Of a DNA stretch of 40,802 nt, positions 27,961 through 36,038 are shown one piece after another (the first letter of the stretch is position 1; the number at the start of each line of letters is the position of its first letter). A program made the translations under genes and the position numbers. The notes beneath the pieces are model-generated. The model saw only the letters and a program-made list of their open reading frames with translations. It ran no database searches and was not told where the DNA came from. Source of the DNA: Acinetobacter sp. A2 (GTDB taxonomy: Bacteria; Pseudomonadota; Gammaproteobacteria; Pseudomonadales; Moraxellaceae); the NCBI RefSeq assembly GCF_012371325.1, contig NZ_JAAZQX010000025.1, positions 1-40,802 on the forward strand, read 5' to 3'.

Positions 27961-27989
27961 TTGCCAAGATTTATTTCGTCCTCTATTAT
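27961..27989 (+). promoter_or_regulatory. Promoter of tRNA-Leu copy 2
   Basis: TTGCCA (27961-27966) and TATTAT (27984-27989) are spaced by exactly 17 bases, with the tRNA beginning 10 bases downstream. Confidence 0.75.
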
Positions 27990-27998
27990 TGCGCACAT

Positions 27999-28084
27999 GC
28001 CCGAGTGGTGAAATCGGTAGACACAGGGGATTTAAAATCCCCCGCCCACAAAGCGTGCCAGTTCGAGTCTGGCCTCGGGCACCA
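27999..28084 (+). tRNA. tRNA-Leu(TAA), copy 2
   Basis: Identical over all 86 nt to the copy at 24994-25079, including anticodon TAA and encoded CCA. It has its own promoter and terminator. The 86-bp direct repeat could recombine and delete the 3005 bp between the copies. Confidence 0.95.
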
Positions 28085-28110
28085 TCTTTTTGCTATAAAA
28101 TCGATGGTGC
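28079..28110 (+). ncRNA. tRNA-Leu 3' end/trailer hairpin, copy 2
   Basis: GCACCATC (28079-28086) pairs perfectly with GATGGTGC (28103-28110). Where copy 1 has a T after CCAT paired with A, this copy has C paired with G, a compensated change. Confidence 0.55.
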
Positions 28111-28118
28111 AAATAAAG

Positions 28119-28144
28119 AACCCAGCGAAAGCTGGTTTTTTTTA
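28119..28144 (+). terminator. Terminator of tRNA-Leu copy 2
   Basis: AACCCAGC and GCTGGTT with a GAAA loop and a T run, nearly the same as the terminator after copy 1. Confidence 0.85.
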
Positions 28145-28195
28145 TGTCTAATGAAAATACAATCTTAAAATAATAATTTATAGTGATCGTCAAAA

Positions 28196-28615
28196 ATGCA
28201 TCTACAACGTTGTGTTCATTATTTAAGTCTTACCTGTTTATGCGGCATGCTGAGTTTTATAAGCTATGCTCAATCCCCTACCACTCAAACAGCAACCCAA
28301 GCGGAAGGCCCAATTCAAACTGAATCAGCATTTTATGATTTATTTGCAGGGACTGTGCACAATCAACAACAAAAATTGCATTTGCGCCGTTGTAGCTTAG
28401 GAAGTGATATTTACAACCTAAACTTTCAAAACCCTGAAGATGAAAAACAGCTACGCAACCTGCTACAACAGAACACAAAGTTTTGGGTAAATGTGGTTGC
28501 ACAAGTGAGTGAGCAAGATGGGCAATACTCACTCCATGTTCGGGAAATTGCAGAACTACATGAACAAGAAAGCTGTCATTTAAATGAGGTTTTAGATGAG
28601 CTATTCAGCGAATAA
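28196..28615 (+). CDS. Small secreted protein of unknown function
   Basis: A 139-residue protein with a signal peptide (YLSLTCLCGMLSFISYAQS, cleavage near residue 25). The mature part is acidic and Gln-rich, and has two cysteines (LHLRRCSLG and ESCHLNEV) that could form a disulfide. YDLFAGTVHNQQQKLHLRRC and LLQQNTKFWVNVVAQVSEQD suggest a small beta-rich fold. I do not recognise the family. No clear Shine-Dalgarno is present. It is convergent with the DUF5713 gene. Confidence 0.7.
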   Translation: MHLQRCVHYLSLTCLCGMLSFISYAQSPTTQTATQAEGPIQTESAFYDLFAGTVHNQQQKLHLRRCSLGSDIYNLNFQNPEDEKQLRNLLQQNTKFWVNVVAQVSEQDGQYSLHVREIAELHEQESCHLNEVLDELFSE

Positions 28616-28655
28616 TTAACTAAAACCACAAGATATTTAAAAAATGTAAAAATAT

Positions 28656-28970
28656 TTACCAGGCCCGATTAGCGACCAAAGCTTCCATTTCAATGTCAAA
28701 ATGACCCTGATCTTGCAGTACCATCATCATCGCTTCTGCAATATAGTCAGTTGCAGCATCATCTAAATCTGAATCTAAGTCTTGAAATTGTGGCTTCATT
28801 TGGTTAATCGCCTGCACTGTCTGATCTGCAAAGTAGTAAATATCAGTTTCCGAAACACCCGCTTGCGATACCTGTTTTGCAAAGCGCAAAATGAGTTGCT
28901 TAAGTTCAGCAACCAAAATATCTGGGTAGTATTCGTCATCAAACATCGGGAGAAGTAAATCTGCAAACAT
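28656..28970 (-). CDS. DUF5713 family protein
   Basis: A 104-residue acidic cytosolic protein. MFDDEYYPDILVAELKQLIL and the closing run of acidic helices (DLDSDLDDAATDYIAEAMMM) match the DUF5713 pattern as I remember it. It is mostly helical with no catalytic motif, and its function is unknown. I start at the ATG at 28970 (MFADLLLP); a TTG four codons upstream is possible. It lies between a small secreted protein gene and folP, with no clear operon link. Confidence 0.65.
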   Translation of the reverse strand: MFADLLLPMFDDEYYPDILVAELKQLILRFAKQVSQAGVSETDIYYFADQTVQAINQMKPQFQDLDSDLDDAATDYIAEAMMMVLQDQGHFDIEMEALVANRAW

Positions 28971-29085
28971 ACAGGCACTCAAAAAAATACAGAGATTTAA
29001 GCGTGCCTATATACCATAAGCCTAGCCTTTATACTAGCTTAGGCAAAATTTCACAGGCCTGAATGATTTATTCAAGTACGTTTAT

Positions 29086-29937
29086 TTAAGCACTTTGCAT
29101 GGCTTGCCATATTTTAATGGCATCTGAGGTGGCTTTTACATCATGCGCACGTACCATACATGCACCTTGCTGAATACTAAGTAAATGCGCAGCCACTGAC
29201 CCCACGGCACGCTCTGTAGCTTCTACCGCACCCGTAGCTTCACCAATAAAACGCTTACGCGACAATGCCGATAAAATTGGATAACCCATGCGGTTGAGTT
29301 GATACAGCTCATTAAGCAATTTCAGGTTTTGCTGCGCATTTTTTGCAAAACCAAAACCTGGATCAATCACAATATTTTCAGGCTTCACACCTGCAGCCAA
29401 CGCATCTTGAACACGTTGTTGCAACTCAGCAATCACGTCTTCCGTCACATCATCATATTGATCTAAATTGTTCATGGTGGTCGGTTCGCCACGCATGTGC
29501 ATAATGATCACAGGGATATTTAATTCAGCAGCCGTTTGCAGTGCATAAGGACGTGTCAAGGCACGCACATCATTCCAAATATGCGCACCCGCATTCACAG
29601 CAGCACGAATTACCTCAGGCTGAGAGGTATCAATGGATAGCACCACATTATGTTGTGATAAGGCCTCAACCACAGGTACGACACGACGAATTTCTTCTTC
29701 AACACTGACTGGACTCGCACCTGGGCGAGTTGACTCTCCCCCGATGTCAATCACGGTCGCACCTTCCGCAATCATTTCCAAAGCACGTGCTACAGCATCC
29801 TCTTTTTCATTATGACGACCACCATCACTAAACGAGTCTGGTGTCACGTTCAAAATTCCCATGACATGCGGTTGAGATAAATCCAAACTCAAACGTCCGC
29901 ATTGCAATACACATTTAGGTAATGGCATGAGCTGCAT
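29086..29937 (-). CDS. folP: Dihydropteroate synthase FolP
   Basis: FolP joins p-aminobenzoate to the pterin pyrophosphate in folate synthesis and is the sulfonamide target. The 283 residues match the family. The signature MGILNVTPDSFSDGG (about 26-40) and IDIGGESTRPGASPV are clear, followed by IPVIIMHMRG and NIVIDPGFGFAKNAQQN, with the substrate-binding LSRKRFIG near 220. The ATG at 29935-29937 has AGGAAG upstream with a good spacing; an ATG six codons earlier and a TTG before it are alternatives. It lies downstream of ftsH on the same strand, but a terminator stands between them. Confidence 0.95.
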   Translation of the reverse strand: MQLMPLPKCVLQCGRLSLDLSQPHVMGILNVTPDSFSDGGRHNEKEDAVARALEMIAEGATVIDIGGESTRPGASPVSVEEEIRRVVPVVEALSQHNVVLSIDTSQPEVIRAAVNAGAHIWNDVRALTRPYALQTAAELNIPVIIMHMRGEPTTMNNLDQYDDVTEDVIAELQQRVQDALAAGVKPENIVIDPGFGFAKNAQQNLKLLNELYQLNRMGYPILSALSRKRFIGEATGAVEATERAVGSVAAHLLSIQQGACMVRAHDVKATSDAIKIWQAMQSA

Positions 29938-30061
29938 GCTGATCTTCCTGTTCATTTGAAAGTCATATTTTAACAAGGCTAGTTTTTAAGATGTTGAATT
30001 CTTTTCACCCTCAAACCATTTTATAGCCTATAAGTACAAGATTGCGCACATGCTATAGCGA

Positions 30062-30093
30062 AAAAAAAGAGCCTTATTTAAAGGCTCTTTTTT
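30062..30093 (-). terminator. Terminator of ftsH
   Basis: AAAGAGCCTT and AAGGCTCTTT form a stem between the ftsH stop and folP, with T residues on the reverse strand. Confidence 0.85.
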
Positions 30094-30110
30094 AACATCA
30101 TGTGAGCTAA

Positions 30111-32000
30111 TTAGCTCGCTGGCAATGGTGGCGGTGTGCTTGGGCCATCGGTTGGGGTTACATCAATTACAGGATTATCTGCAATATAAACCTTCGGTGG
30201 CTGTGGCTCACGACCTTCCATAATGTCACGGATTTGGTCACGATCAATCGTTTCCCATTCCAACAATGCTTTCACCATTGCATGTGCGATGTCTTGGTTA
30301 TTTTCCAAAATATCACGCGCAACTCTGTATTGCTCATCAATGATACGGCGCACTTCAGCATCTACTTGCTGCTGAGTCGCTTCAGAAATTGTACGACTGC
30401 CTAGACTGCCCATGAACGACTGTTGTGTATCATCTTCATACACCATGACGCCCAGTTTGTCTGACATACCGTATTTCGTCACCATTGCACGGGCAAGTTT
30501 AGTTGCACGCTCAAAGTCGTTAGATGCACCTGTCGACATTTGATTAATAAAGACTTCTTCAGCAATACGACCACCAAACAAAATTGACAGATCATTCAGC
30601 ATTTTGTCTTTGTAATGGCTAGTTTGGTCATGCTCAGGCAACTGCCAAGTCACACCCAATGCCCAACCACGCGGCATAATCGTAACTTTATGCACAGGGT
30701 CTGTACCTGGTAGCATTTCAGCGACAATCGCATGGCCTGCTTCGTGGTAAGCGGTCGCACGGCGCTCTTCTTCACGCAGTACCATCGACTTACGTTCAGG
30801 ACCCATATACAACTTGTCTTTGGCGTCTTCAAAGTCGTGCATATCTACCGTGTTTTTATTACGACGTGCAGCAAACAATGCAGCCTCATTCACAAGGTTT
30901 GCCAATTGTGCACCTGAGAAGCCTGGTGTACCACGTGCCAATACTTTGACATCTACACCCGTAACTGAAGGTAACTTTTTCAAGTGTACATTCAGAATTT
31001 GCTCACGACCTTTAATGTCAGGCAAGCCAACCATCACTTGACGGTCAAAACGGCCAGGACGTAACAAGGCTTTATCCAGTACATCGGCACGGTTCGTCGC
31101 AGCGATGACAATAATGCCTTCATTGCCTTCAAAACCGTCCATTTCTACCAGCATCTGGTTCAACGTTTGCTCACGCTCATCGTGACCACCACCTGTACCA
31201 GAACCACGGTGACGACCAACTGCATCAATCTCATCAATAAAGATAATACATGGCGCATGGCGTTTGGCTTGCTCGAACATATCACGAACACGAGATGCAC
31301 CCACACCTACAAACATTTCAACAAAGTCAGAACCTGAAATGCTAAAGAATGGAACTTTCGCTTCGCCTGCAATGGCTTTAGCAAGTAAGGTTTTACCTGT
31401 ACCTGGTGGGCCAACCATCAACACGCCTTTAGGAATTGTTGCACCTAGACGTTTGAATTTTGCAGGGTCTTTTAAGAAATCTACAATTTCAACTACTTCT
31501 TGTTTTGCTTCATCACAACCCGCAACATCTGCAAATGTGACTTTAATTTGGTCTTCAGACAACATTTTAGCTTTAGATTTACCAAAGCTCATCGGGCCGT
31601 TTTTACCACCTGCACCGCCACCCATGTTGCGCATAAAGAACATGAATAACAAAATGATTAAAAGTACAGGGAAACTTGCGATCAATAGTTGCATTAACAA
31701 ACCTTGACGTTGAGGTGCAGTACCTTCAACAACAACGTTGTTTTTAATCAGATTCGGCATCAGTTCAGGGTCTTGAACTGCTGGACGAATGCTTTCAAAG
31801 GACGAGCCGTTGACTTTTTCGCCACTAATTCTTTCGCCATCAATTGTGACTTGCTTAATTTGACCAGCATTCACCGCTGTAACAAACTCTGAGTAGTTCA
31901 TTGCAGTTGGCTTTTCACTGTTATTGATGTTGCTGAAAATTAGAATCAGCACACCAAGTATAATCAGCCACAATACGGCATTCTTGAAGAGATCGCTCAA
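30111..32000 (-). CDS. ftsH: ATP-dependent membrane zinc protease FtsH
   Basis: FtsH forms a hexameric AAA+ protease at the inner membrane that degrades unassembled membrane proteins and regulators such as sigma-32 and LpxC. The 629 residues are full length. Two membrane helices (about 6-24 and 102-124) flank a periplasmic domain. The AAA module has Walker A GPPGTGKT (197-204), Walker [10 protein letters not shown] and the second region of homology RPGRFDRQ, and the protease zinc motif HEAGH is at 419-423. The start is a TTG at 31998-32000 preceded by GGGA; no nearby ATG is in frame before the first helix. It lies after rlmE, the same order as in E. coli. Confidence 0.97.
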   Translation of the reverse strand: MSDLFKNAVLWLIILGVLILIFSNINNSEKPTAMNYSEFVTAVNAGQIKQVTIDGERISGEKVNGSSFESIRPAVQDPELMPNLIKNNVVVEGTAPQRQGLLMQLLIASFPVLLIILLFMFFMRNMGGGAGGKNGPMSFGKSKAKMLSEDQIKVTFADVAGCDEAKQEVVEIVDFLKDPAKFKRLGATIPKGVLMVGPPGTGKTLLAKAIAGEAKVPFFSISGSDFVEMFVGVGASRVRDMFEQAKRHAPCIIFIDEIDAVGRHRGSGTGGGHDEREQTLNQMLVEMDGFEGNEGIIVIAATNRADVLDKALLRPGRFDRQVMVGLPDIKGREQILNVHLKKLPSVTGVDVKVLARGTPGFSGAQLANLVNEAALFAARRNKNTVDMHDFEDAKDKLYMGPERKSMVLREEERRATAYHEAGHAIVAEMLPGTDPVHKVTIMPRGWALGVTWQLPEHDQTSHYKDKMLNDLSILFGGRIAEEVFINQMSTGASNDFERATKLARAMVTKYGMSDKLGVMVYEDDTQQSFMGSLGSRTISEATQQQVDAEVRRIIDEQYRVARDILENNQDIAHAMVKALLEWETIDRDQIRDIMEGREPQPPKVYIADNPVIDVTPTDGPSTPPPLPAS

Positions 32001-32063
32001 AGCTTTATTCCCATATCAATCTAATTTGATCATGCCCGTTACTGGGTGACCTTTCATTCAAAA

Positions 32064-32120
32064 AGCTGAAGATCAGCTAGACAATTCGTTAAAAACGTAC
32101 AAAATGCACAATTTTTAACG
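32064..32120 (-). promoter_or_regulatory. Two inverted repeats between rlmE and ftsH
   Basis: CGTTAAAAA (32087-32095) and TTTTTAACG (32112-32120) are perfect 9-bp arms with 16 bases between. Just after it on the reverse strand, AGCTGA-AGA-TCAGCT (32064-32078) is a short hairpin followed by T residues, which could be a weak terminator or attenuator. The pair lies 64 bp upstream of the ftsH TTG, so it may divide rlmE from ftsH transcription. Confidence 0.45.
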
Positions 32121-32136
32121 GCTTGGCAAGTAAACT

Positions 32137-32787
32137 TTATTTAGACGCCTTTTTACGTCCTTGTCCAATAAGGAATACTTCTTTGGAACGCGCCCGTGAA
32201 GCAGCGGGTTTTGCTGTCTTTAGAACATCAAAACTGTCCACGACCTGTTTACGAAATTCGTCAAACCCCGAACCTTGGAACACTTTGACCACAAACTGGC
32301 CATTGGGTCCCAATACACGGTTGGCAAAATCGAGCGCCAACTCGCATAAGTAAATTTGACGCGGTTGATCTACAGCTTTATTACCTGATGTATTGGGGGC
32401 CATATCAGAAATTACAACGTCTACCGTGCGTCCGTTTAAAATATTTAACAATTTTTCGAACACTTCCTCTTCACGGAAGTCACCTTGTAAAAAGGTCACA
32501 TCTGGTAGTGCGTCCATTTCCAAAATATCGGAAGCAATCACCAAGCCTTTGTCGCCCACAAGTTGCCCTGCAATTTGTGACCAACTGCCTGGAGCAGCAC
32601 CTAAGTCCACCACAGTCATACCGGGTTTGATCAGTTTATATTTTTCTTGAATCTCAAGTAGTTTGTATGCAGCACGTGCACGATACCCTTCTTTTTGTGC
32701 TCGTTTCACAAAGGGATCATCTAAGTGCTCTCTCATCCACGCACGACTACTTTTGGATAACTTTTGGTTGGTAATGCGTGTTGCCAT
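32137..32787 (-). CDS. rlmE: 23S rRNA 2'-O-ribose methyltransferase RlmE
   Basis: RlmE (RrmJ/FtsJ) methylates U2552 of 23S rRNA in the large subunit. The 216 residues match the family and carry the catalytic tetrad K42 ([12 protein letters not shown]), D128 ([12 protein letters not shown]), K168 (FVVKVFQG) and E203 (RSKEVFLIG). The SAM loop [13 protein letters not shown] is near 59-71. I start at the ATG at 32785-32787 (MATRITNQ) behind AAGAGAG, not the longer reading from 32841. It diverges from yhbY, another ribosome-assembly gene, as in many gammaproteobacteria. Confidence 0.96.
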   Translation of the reverse strand: MATRITNQKLSKSSRAWMREHLDDPFVKRAQKEGYRARAAYKLLEIQEKYKLIKPGMTVVDLGAAPGSWSQIAGQLVGDKGLVIASDILEMDALPDVTFLQGDFREEEVFEKLLNILNGRTVDVVISDMAPNTSGNKAVDQPRQIYLCELALDFANRVLGPNGQFVVKVFQGSGFDEFRKQVVDSFDVLKTAKPAASRARSKEVFLIGQGRKKASK

Positions 32788-33047
32788 AACTCTCTTAATA
32801 ATGAATAGACATCTAAATTGCGATTGTACGTGAAAATTCACCCGCTTGCAGTAGACATCTGTATCTAAATACCAAGAACTGACCTATTTTTTCTATTAAA
32901 TCCATCGCTTATTTCTGTACTGAGGCTTAAAAAAGTCACTTTGACTGTTACAGAGAAATATCACCAAGTATTCAGTTTCAATATTTCTACATGGCAGTAA
33001 GATCACAGATTATTTGCATAGAATTTACAGCGTTTCAAACTGGCTTT

Positions 33048-33056
33048 TGTTATACT
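33048..33056 (+). promoter_or_regulatory. Extended -10 promoter of yhbY
   Basis: TGT-TATACT is an extended -10 element 29 bases before the yhbY ATG. No good -35 lies at 17 bases; TTTACA at 33024-33029 is 21 bases away. Confidence 0.5.
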
Positions 33057-33084
33057 AAGCCGTTTTTAAAATTAGGTTATCTTT

Positions 33085-33408
33085 ATGGCGGCTCTATCTA
33101 TTCAGGAACGCAAGCGTTTACGTCAAATTGGTCATGCACTCAACCCTGTAGTGATGATTGGCGGGCAAGGTTTGACTGAAAATGTGATTGAAGAAACCAA
33201 CCGTGCTTTAAACGATCACGAATTGATTAAAGTCAAAATTGGCGGTGAAGACCGTGAGGTACGTGCAGCTGTGATTACTGAAATTGCAGCAGCAACAGGT
33301 TCTGAAGTGGTACAAAGCATTGGTAAAATTGTCTTACTCTACAAAAAAGCAGCCAAACAAAATGCTAAATTATCTAATTTAGTTCGCCACGCTCACTTGT
33401 CTAACTAA
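33085..33408 (+). CDS. yhbY: Ribosome assembly RNA-binding protein YhbY
   Basis: A 107-residue CRM-domain protein that binds pre-50S ribosomal particles. The CRM signature GHALNPVVMIGGQGLTENV (about 16-34) with the GGQG loop and HELIKVKIGGEDREVRAAV are clear, followed by IGKIVLLYKK. Full length for the family. The promoter ahead has an extended -10. It diverges from rlmE across about 300 bp, a common pairing. Confidence 0.94.
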   Translation: MAALSIQERKRLRQIGHALNPVVMIGGQGLTENVIEETNRALNDHELIKVKIGGEDREVRAAVITEIAAATGSEVVQSIGKIVLLYKKAAKQNAKLSNLVRHAHLSN

Positions 33409-33417
33409 TCTCCCTCA

Positions 33418-33957
33418 ATGGCAAGTTACGAACTCAGTGCTTTTAATCGTCAATTTCAGGCCATTTCTTTGGTCGGTGCAATTGAACAACAAAGCCCATT
33501 TACGTTAAATGTAGGCTTTTGGCTGCGCGATCCAAATCAGTGGGTCGAATGGCCTGCTTTGGTAGCGTCACATCCACGTCAGGATTTTTTGTGGGAACAC
33601 ACCTGCTTTGAAATTTTCATTGGGGTTCAGGGCGAAGATTTTTATCGTGAAATCAATTTATCCCCTTCTCAAGCTTGGCAAGCCTACGCCTTTGAAGAGT
33701 ATCGTTATCCTGAGCAAATGCCGCCCGTGGCTGCTTACGATATTGAACTGAATCAGCTGAAACGCACACATTATGGTTTGAATGTGAGTCTGGATTTAAC
33801 CGAATTTATGCTGAAACATAAACTAAAATGGACGGATTTGTTTATAGGTCTGACGGCAGTGCTAAAAACCAGTCAGGGCGAACAGTTTTATGCCATGCAA
33901 CACAGCAGTCCTGCAGCCGATTTTCATAATAAACGAGATTGGTTACATCAGTTCTAA
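33418..33957 (+). CDS. DOMON-like domain protein
   Basis: A 179-residue protein that looks like the bacterial DOMON-like (type 9) family. Its pattern includes FLWEHTCFEIFIGVQGEDFYREINLSPSQAWQAYAFEEYR, a carbohydrate-binding-module-like beta-sandwich segment (about 58-100). No signal peptide is seen, so it is probably cytosolic. DOMON-like domains bind haem or sugars in other contexts; the ligand here is unknown. It begins 9 bases after the yhbY stop with no ribosome site of its own, so it is likely translationally coupled to yhbY. Confidence 0.72.
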   Translation: MASYELSAFNRQFQAISLVGAIEQQSPFTLNVGFWLRDPNQWVEWPALVASHPRQDFLWEHTCFEIFIGVQGEDFYREINLSPSQAWQAYAFEEYRYPEQMPPVAAYDIELNQLKRTHYGLNVSLDLTEFMLKHKLKWTDLFIGLTAVLKTSQGEQFYAMQHSSPAADFHNKRDWLHQF

Positions 33958-34020
33958 TCTTGTCTAGTTTCAAAATGCGTAATCAGATTTTCATTTTGTA
34001 CTTGAGCAGAAATTTGAATA

Positions 34021-34050
34021 AAAAAAGTGAGGCCGAACCTCACTTTTTTT
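34021..34050. terminator. Bidirectional terminator after the DOMON-like gene
   Basis: AAAAAAGTGAGG and CCTCACTTTTTTT form a strong stem around a short loop, between convergent genes. Confidence 0.9.
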
Positions 34051-34080
34051 ATGGCTGATTAGGCTATAAGTCTTACTTGT

Positions 34081-34560
34081 TTAAGCTTGATCAGTCTCGT
34101 CATTCGTTTCTGTTTTTTGTGGATTAACTTTTTTCCACGCTTCCAAAGTGTGTTCTTTAGAACGCTGAAACGTTTCAACCAATTGGTCTTTATGTTTCAC
34201 TGAAATGCTGCTGACATCTTCTTTCAACTCTTTACCCAGTTTAGAAAGATCATCAATAATTGCGCTAAATTCAGTTTTCACAAACTCTTTTAACTCACCT
34301 AAGTCTTTAGGTGAACCACCAAACTGTGCTTTCAATGCTTCAATTTTTTGCAATACATCTTGCTTTAATTGACCCAATTGCTCTTGCACACTAGCATTTA
34401 ATTGCTTCGCTTCGTTTTGCAGTTTTTCCTGCGTTTCAGCGACAACTTCTAGCACCTGTTCTTTGGCATCATGAGTGACTTTTTCAAGCTTTTCAGCACC
34501 CTCATGCACCGCATCTTTGATTGCTTTATTGTCAGCTACTGATTTTTCTTGTTCAGTCAT
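34081..34560 (-). CDS. Coiled-coil protein, phasin/apolipoprotein-like
   Basis: A 159-residue, strongly charged, almost wholly helical protein. Heptad-like repeats run from about 15 to 140 (EGAEKLEKVTHDAKEQVLEV, AKQLNASVQEQLGQLKQDVL, AKLGKELKEDVSSIS-like). There is no signal peptide and no cysteine. The composition recalls phasin-like or apolipoprotein-like proteins that coat hydrophobic surfaces, but no specific family is identified. The ATG has GGGTGAAG upstream. It lies between a strong terminator and the carAB leader, as its own unit. Confidence 0.65.
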   Translation of the reverse strand: MTEQEKSVADNKAIKDAVHEGAEKLEKVTHDAKEQVLEVVAETQEKLQNEAKQLNASVQEQLGQLKQDVLQKIEALKAQFGGSPKDLGELKEFVKTEFSAIIDDLSKLGKELKEDVSSISVKHKDQLVETFQRSKEHTLEAWKKVNPQKTETNDETDQA

Positions 34561-34733
34561 TTTGCTTCACCCAAGGTCGTTGTTGTTTATATTTTCAGCA
34601 TAAGTGAATTTGCTCGAATATGGGTTTTGTATTGTTAGACAATCGTAGATTACTTACATTTTACTACATTGCTAAAACATAAATCGGCTAAAGAAAGCAA
34701 GCCCTTTATCTTACATATTCATCAGAAACTGAA

Positions 34734-34762
34734 TGGACTTTTGGCGAGCTCATGCGTATAAT
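34734..34762 (+). promoter_or_regulatory. Promoter of carAB
   Basis: TATAAT (34757-34762) is a perfect -10. TGGACT (34734-34739), 17 bases upstream, is a four-of-six match to TTGACA. The predicted start is near 34769, so the untranslated leader is about 115 nt. Confidence 0.7.
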
Positions 34763-34778
34763 GCAATGTTAAGTTCAA

Positions 34779-34844
34779 GCGAGCAGACATAGGAGGGTAG
34801 GTTTAAACATTGACCTTCCTTTTTTTTCGTCTACTCGCTTTTTT
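34779..34844 (+). promoter_or_regulatory. carAB leader hairpin ending in a T run, possible attenuator
   Basis: GCGAGCAGAC (34779-34788) pairs with GTCTACTCGC (34829-34838) apart from one central mismatch, and six T residues follow (34839-34844). Inside, GGAGGGTAGG and ACCTTCC can form a second stem, and a T run lies at its end. The structure begins about 10 nt after the predicted transcript start and looks like a terminator placed before carA. No leader peptide is evident, so the mechanism is unknown. Confidence 0.5.
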
Positions 34845-34883
34845 ACAGCCCTATTTTTGTGGTTTTAGTTCAGGAGCTTTGGT

Positions 34884-36023
34884 TTGAGCACCCCCGCCAT
34901 TTTAGCCCTTGCCGACGGTACAATCTTTAAAGGTACGTCTATCGGTGCAACGGGAAGTACGACTGGTGAAGTCGTTTTTAACACTGCCATGACTGGCTAT
35001 CAAGAAATTTTGACCGACCCGAGTTATGCACAGCAACTTGTGACTTTAACTTACCCGCACATTGGGAACACAGGTTGTAATGATGAAGATGTCGAGTCTG
35101 GTCGTATTCATAAAGTATGGGCAAACGGTTTAATTATCCGTGATTTGCCTTTACTACACAGTAACTTCCGTTCTAATCAATCTTTAGCGGAATATTTGCA
35201 AGCACACAACGTGGTTGCGATTGCAGATATTGATACCCGTAAATTGACCCGTATTTTACGTGCCAAAGGTGCGCAAAACGGCTGTATTCTTGCTGGTGAA
35301 AATATCACTGAAGAAGAAGCAATTGCTAAAGCACGTGCATTTGGCGGCTTAAACGGCTTAGATCTTGCAAAAGTATGTTGTGATCCTGAAGGTTTTGAAT
35401 GGACTGAAGGTTCATGGGAACTTGGCAAAGGCTTTACTCAACCTGAACTTAAATATCATGTGGTTGCATACGATTACGGTGTCAAAACCAACATCCTGCG
35501 TATGCTGGCAGACCGCGGTTGTAAACTGACCGTTGTTCCTGCACAAACCCCTGCTGAAAAAGTCCTTGCATTAAACCCAGATGGCATTTTCTTATCAAAT
35601 GGCCCAGGCGACCCAGCTGCATGTGACTACGCAATTGAAGCTGTAAAAACAATTGTACAAACCACAAATACTCCTGTATTTGGTATCTGTTTAGGTCACC
35701 AAATCCTTGCGCTTGCATCGGGTGCAAAAACGATGAAAATGCCGCATGGTCACCATGGTGCAAACCATCCTGTACAAAACTTAGAAACAGGTACAGTGAT
35801 GATTACTTCTCAGAACCACGGCTTCGCGGTAGATGAAAGTACCTTACCTAGCAATGTACGTGCAACGCACCGTTCATTGTTCGATGGCACAAACCAAGGT
35901 ATTCATCGTACAGACAAGCCTGCATTTAGCTTCCAAGGTCACCCAGAAGCAAGTTCAGGTCCACATGACTGCGCACTCTTGTTCGATCATTTCATCGAAC
36001 TTATTGAAGCCGCTAAGAAGTAA
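34884..36023 (+). CDS. carA: Carbamoyl-phosphate synthase small subunit CarA
   Basis: CarA is the glutaminase subunit that feeds ammonia to CarB for carbamoyl phosphate, the precursor of pyrimidines and arginine. The 379 residues match the family. The N-terminal domain has [20 protein letters not shown]. The class I amidotransferase part has the catalytic Cys in FGICLGHQ (C269) and the His-Glu pair in [10 protein letters not shown] (H353, E355). The start is a TTG (34884-34886) with AGGAG upstream at good spacing; E. coli carA is also known to start at TTG. It is 15 bp from carB in one operon. Confidence 0.97.
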   Translation: MSTPAILALADGTIFKGTSIGATGSTTGEVVFNTAMTGYQEILTDPSYAQQLVTLTYPHIGNTGCNDEDVESGRIHKVWANGLIIRDLPLLHSNFRSNQSLAEYLQAHNVVAIADIDTRKLTRILRAKGAQNGCILAGENITEEEAIAKARAFGGLNGLDLAKVCCDPEGFEWTEGSWELGKGFTQPELKYHVVAYDYGVKTNILRMLADRGCKLTVVPAQTPAEKVLALNPDGIFLSNGPGDPAACDYAIEAVKTIVQTTNTPVFGICLGHQILALASGAKTMKMPHGHHGANHPVQNLETGTVMITSQNHGFAVDESTLPSNVRATHRSLFDGTNQGIHRTDKPAFSFQGHPEASSGPHDCALLFDHFIELIEAAKK

Positions 36024-36038
36024 TTAAGGAGCGAAATA

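Larger units (their letters stand above)
34561..34883 (+). promoter_or_regulatory. carAB upstream region with promoter and structured leader
   Basis: This 323-bp gap holds no gene. It contains the carAB promoter (34734-34762) and a long hairpin leader (34779-34844), followed by the carA ribosome site. An A/T-rich stretch near 34630-34700 precedes them. Confidence 0.55.
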
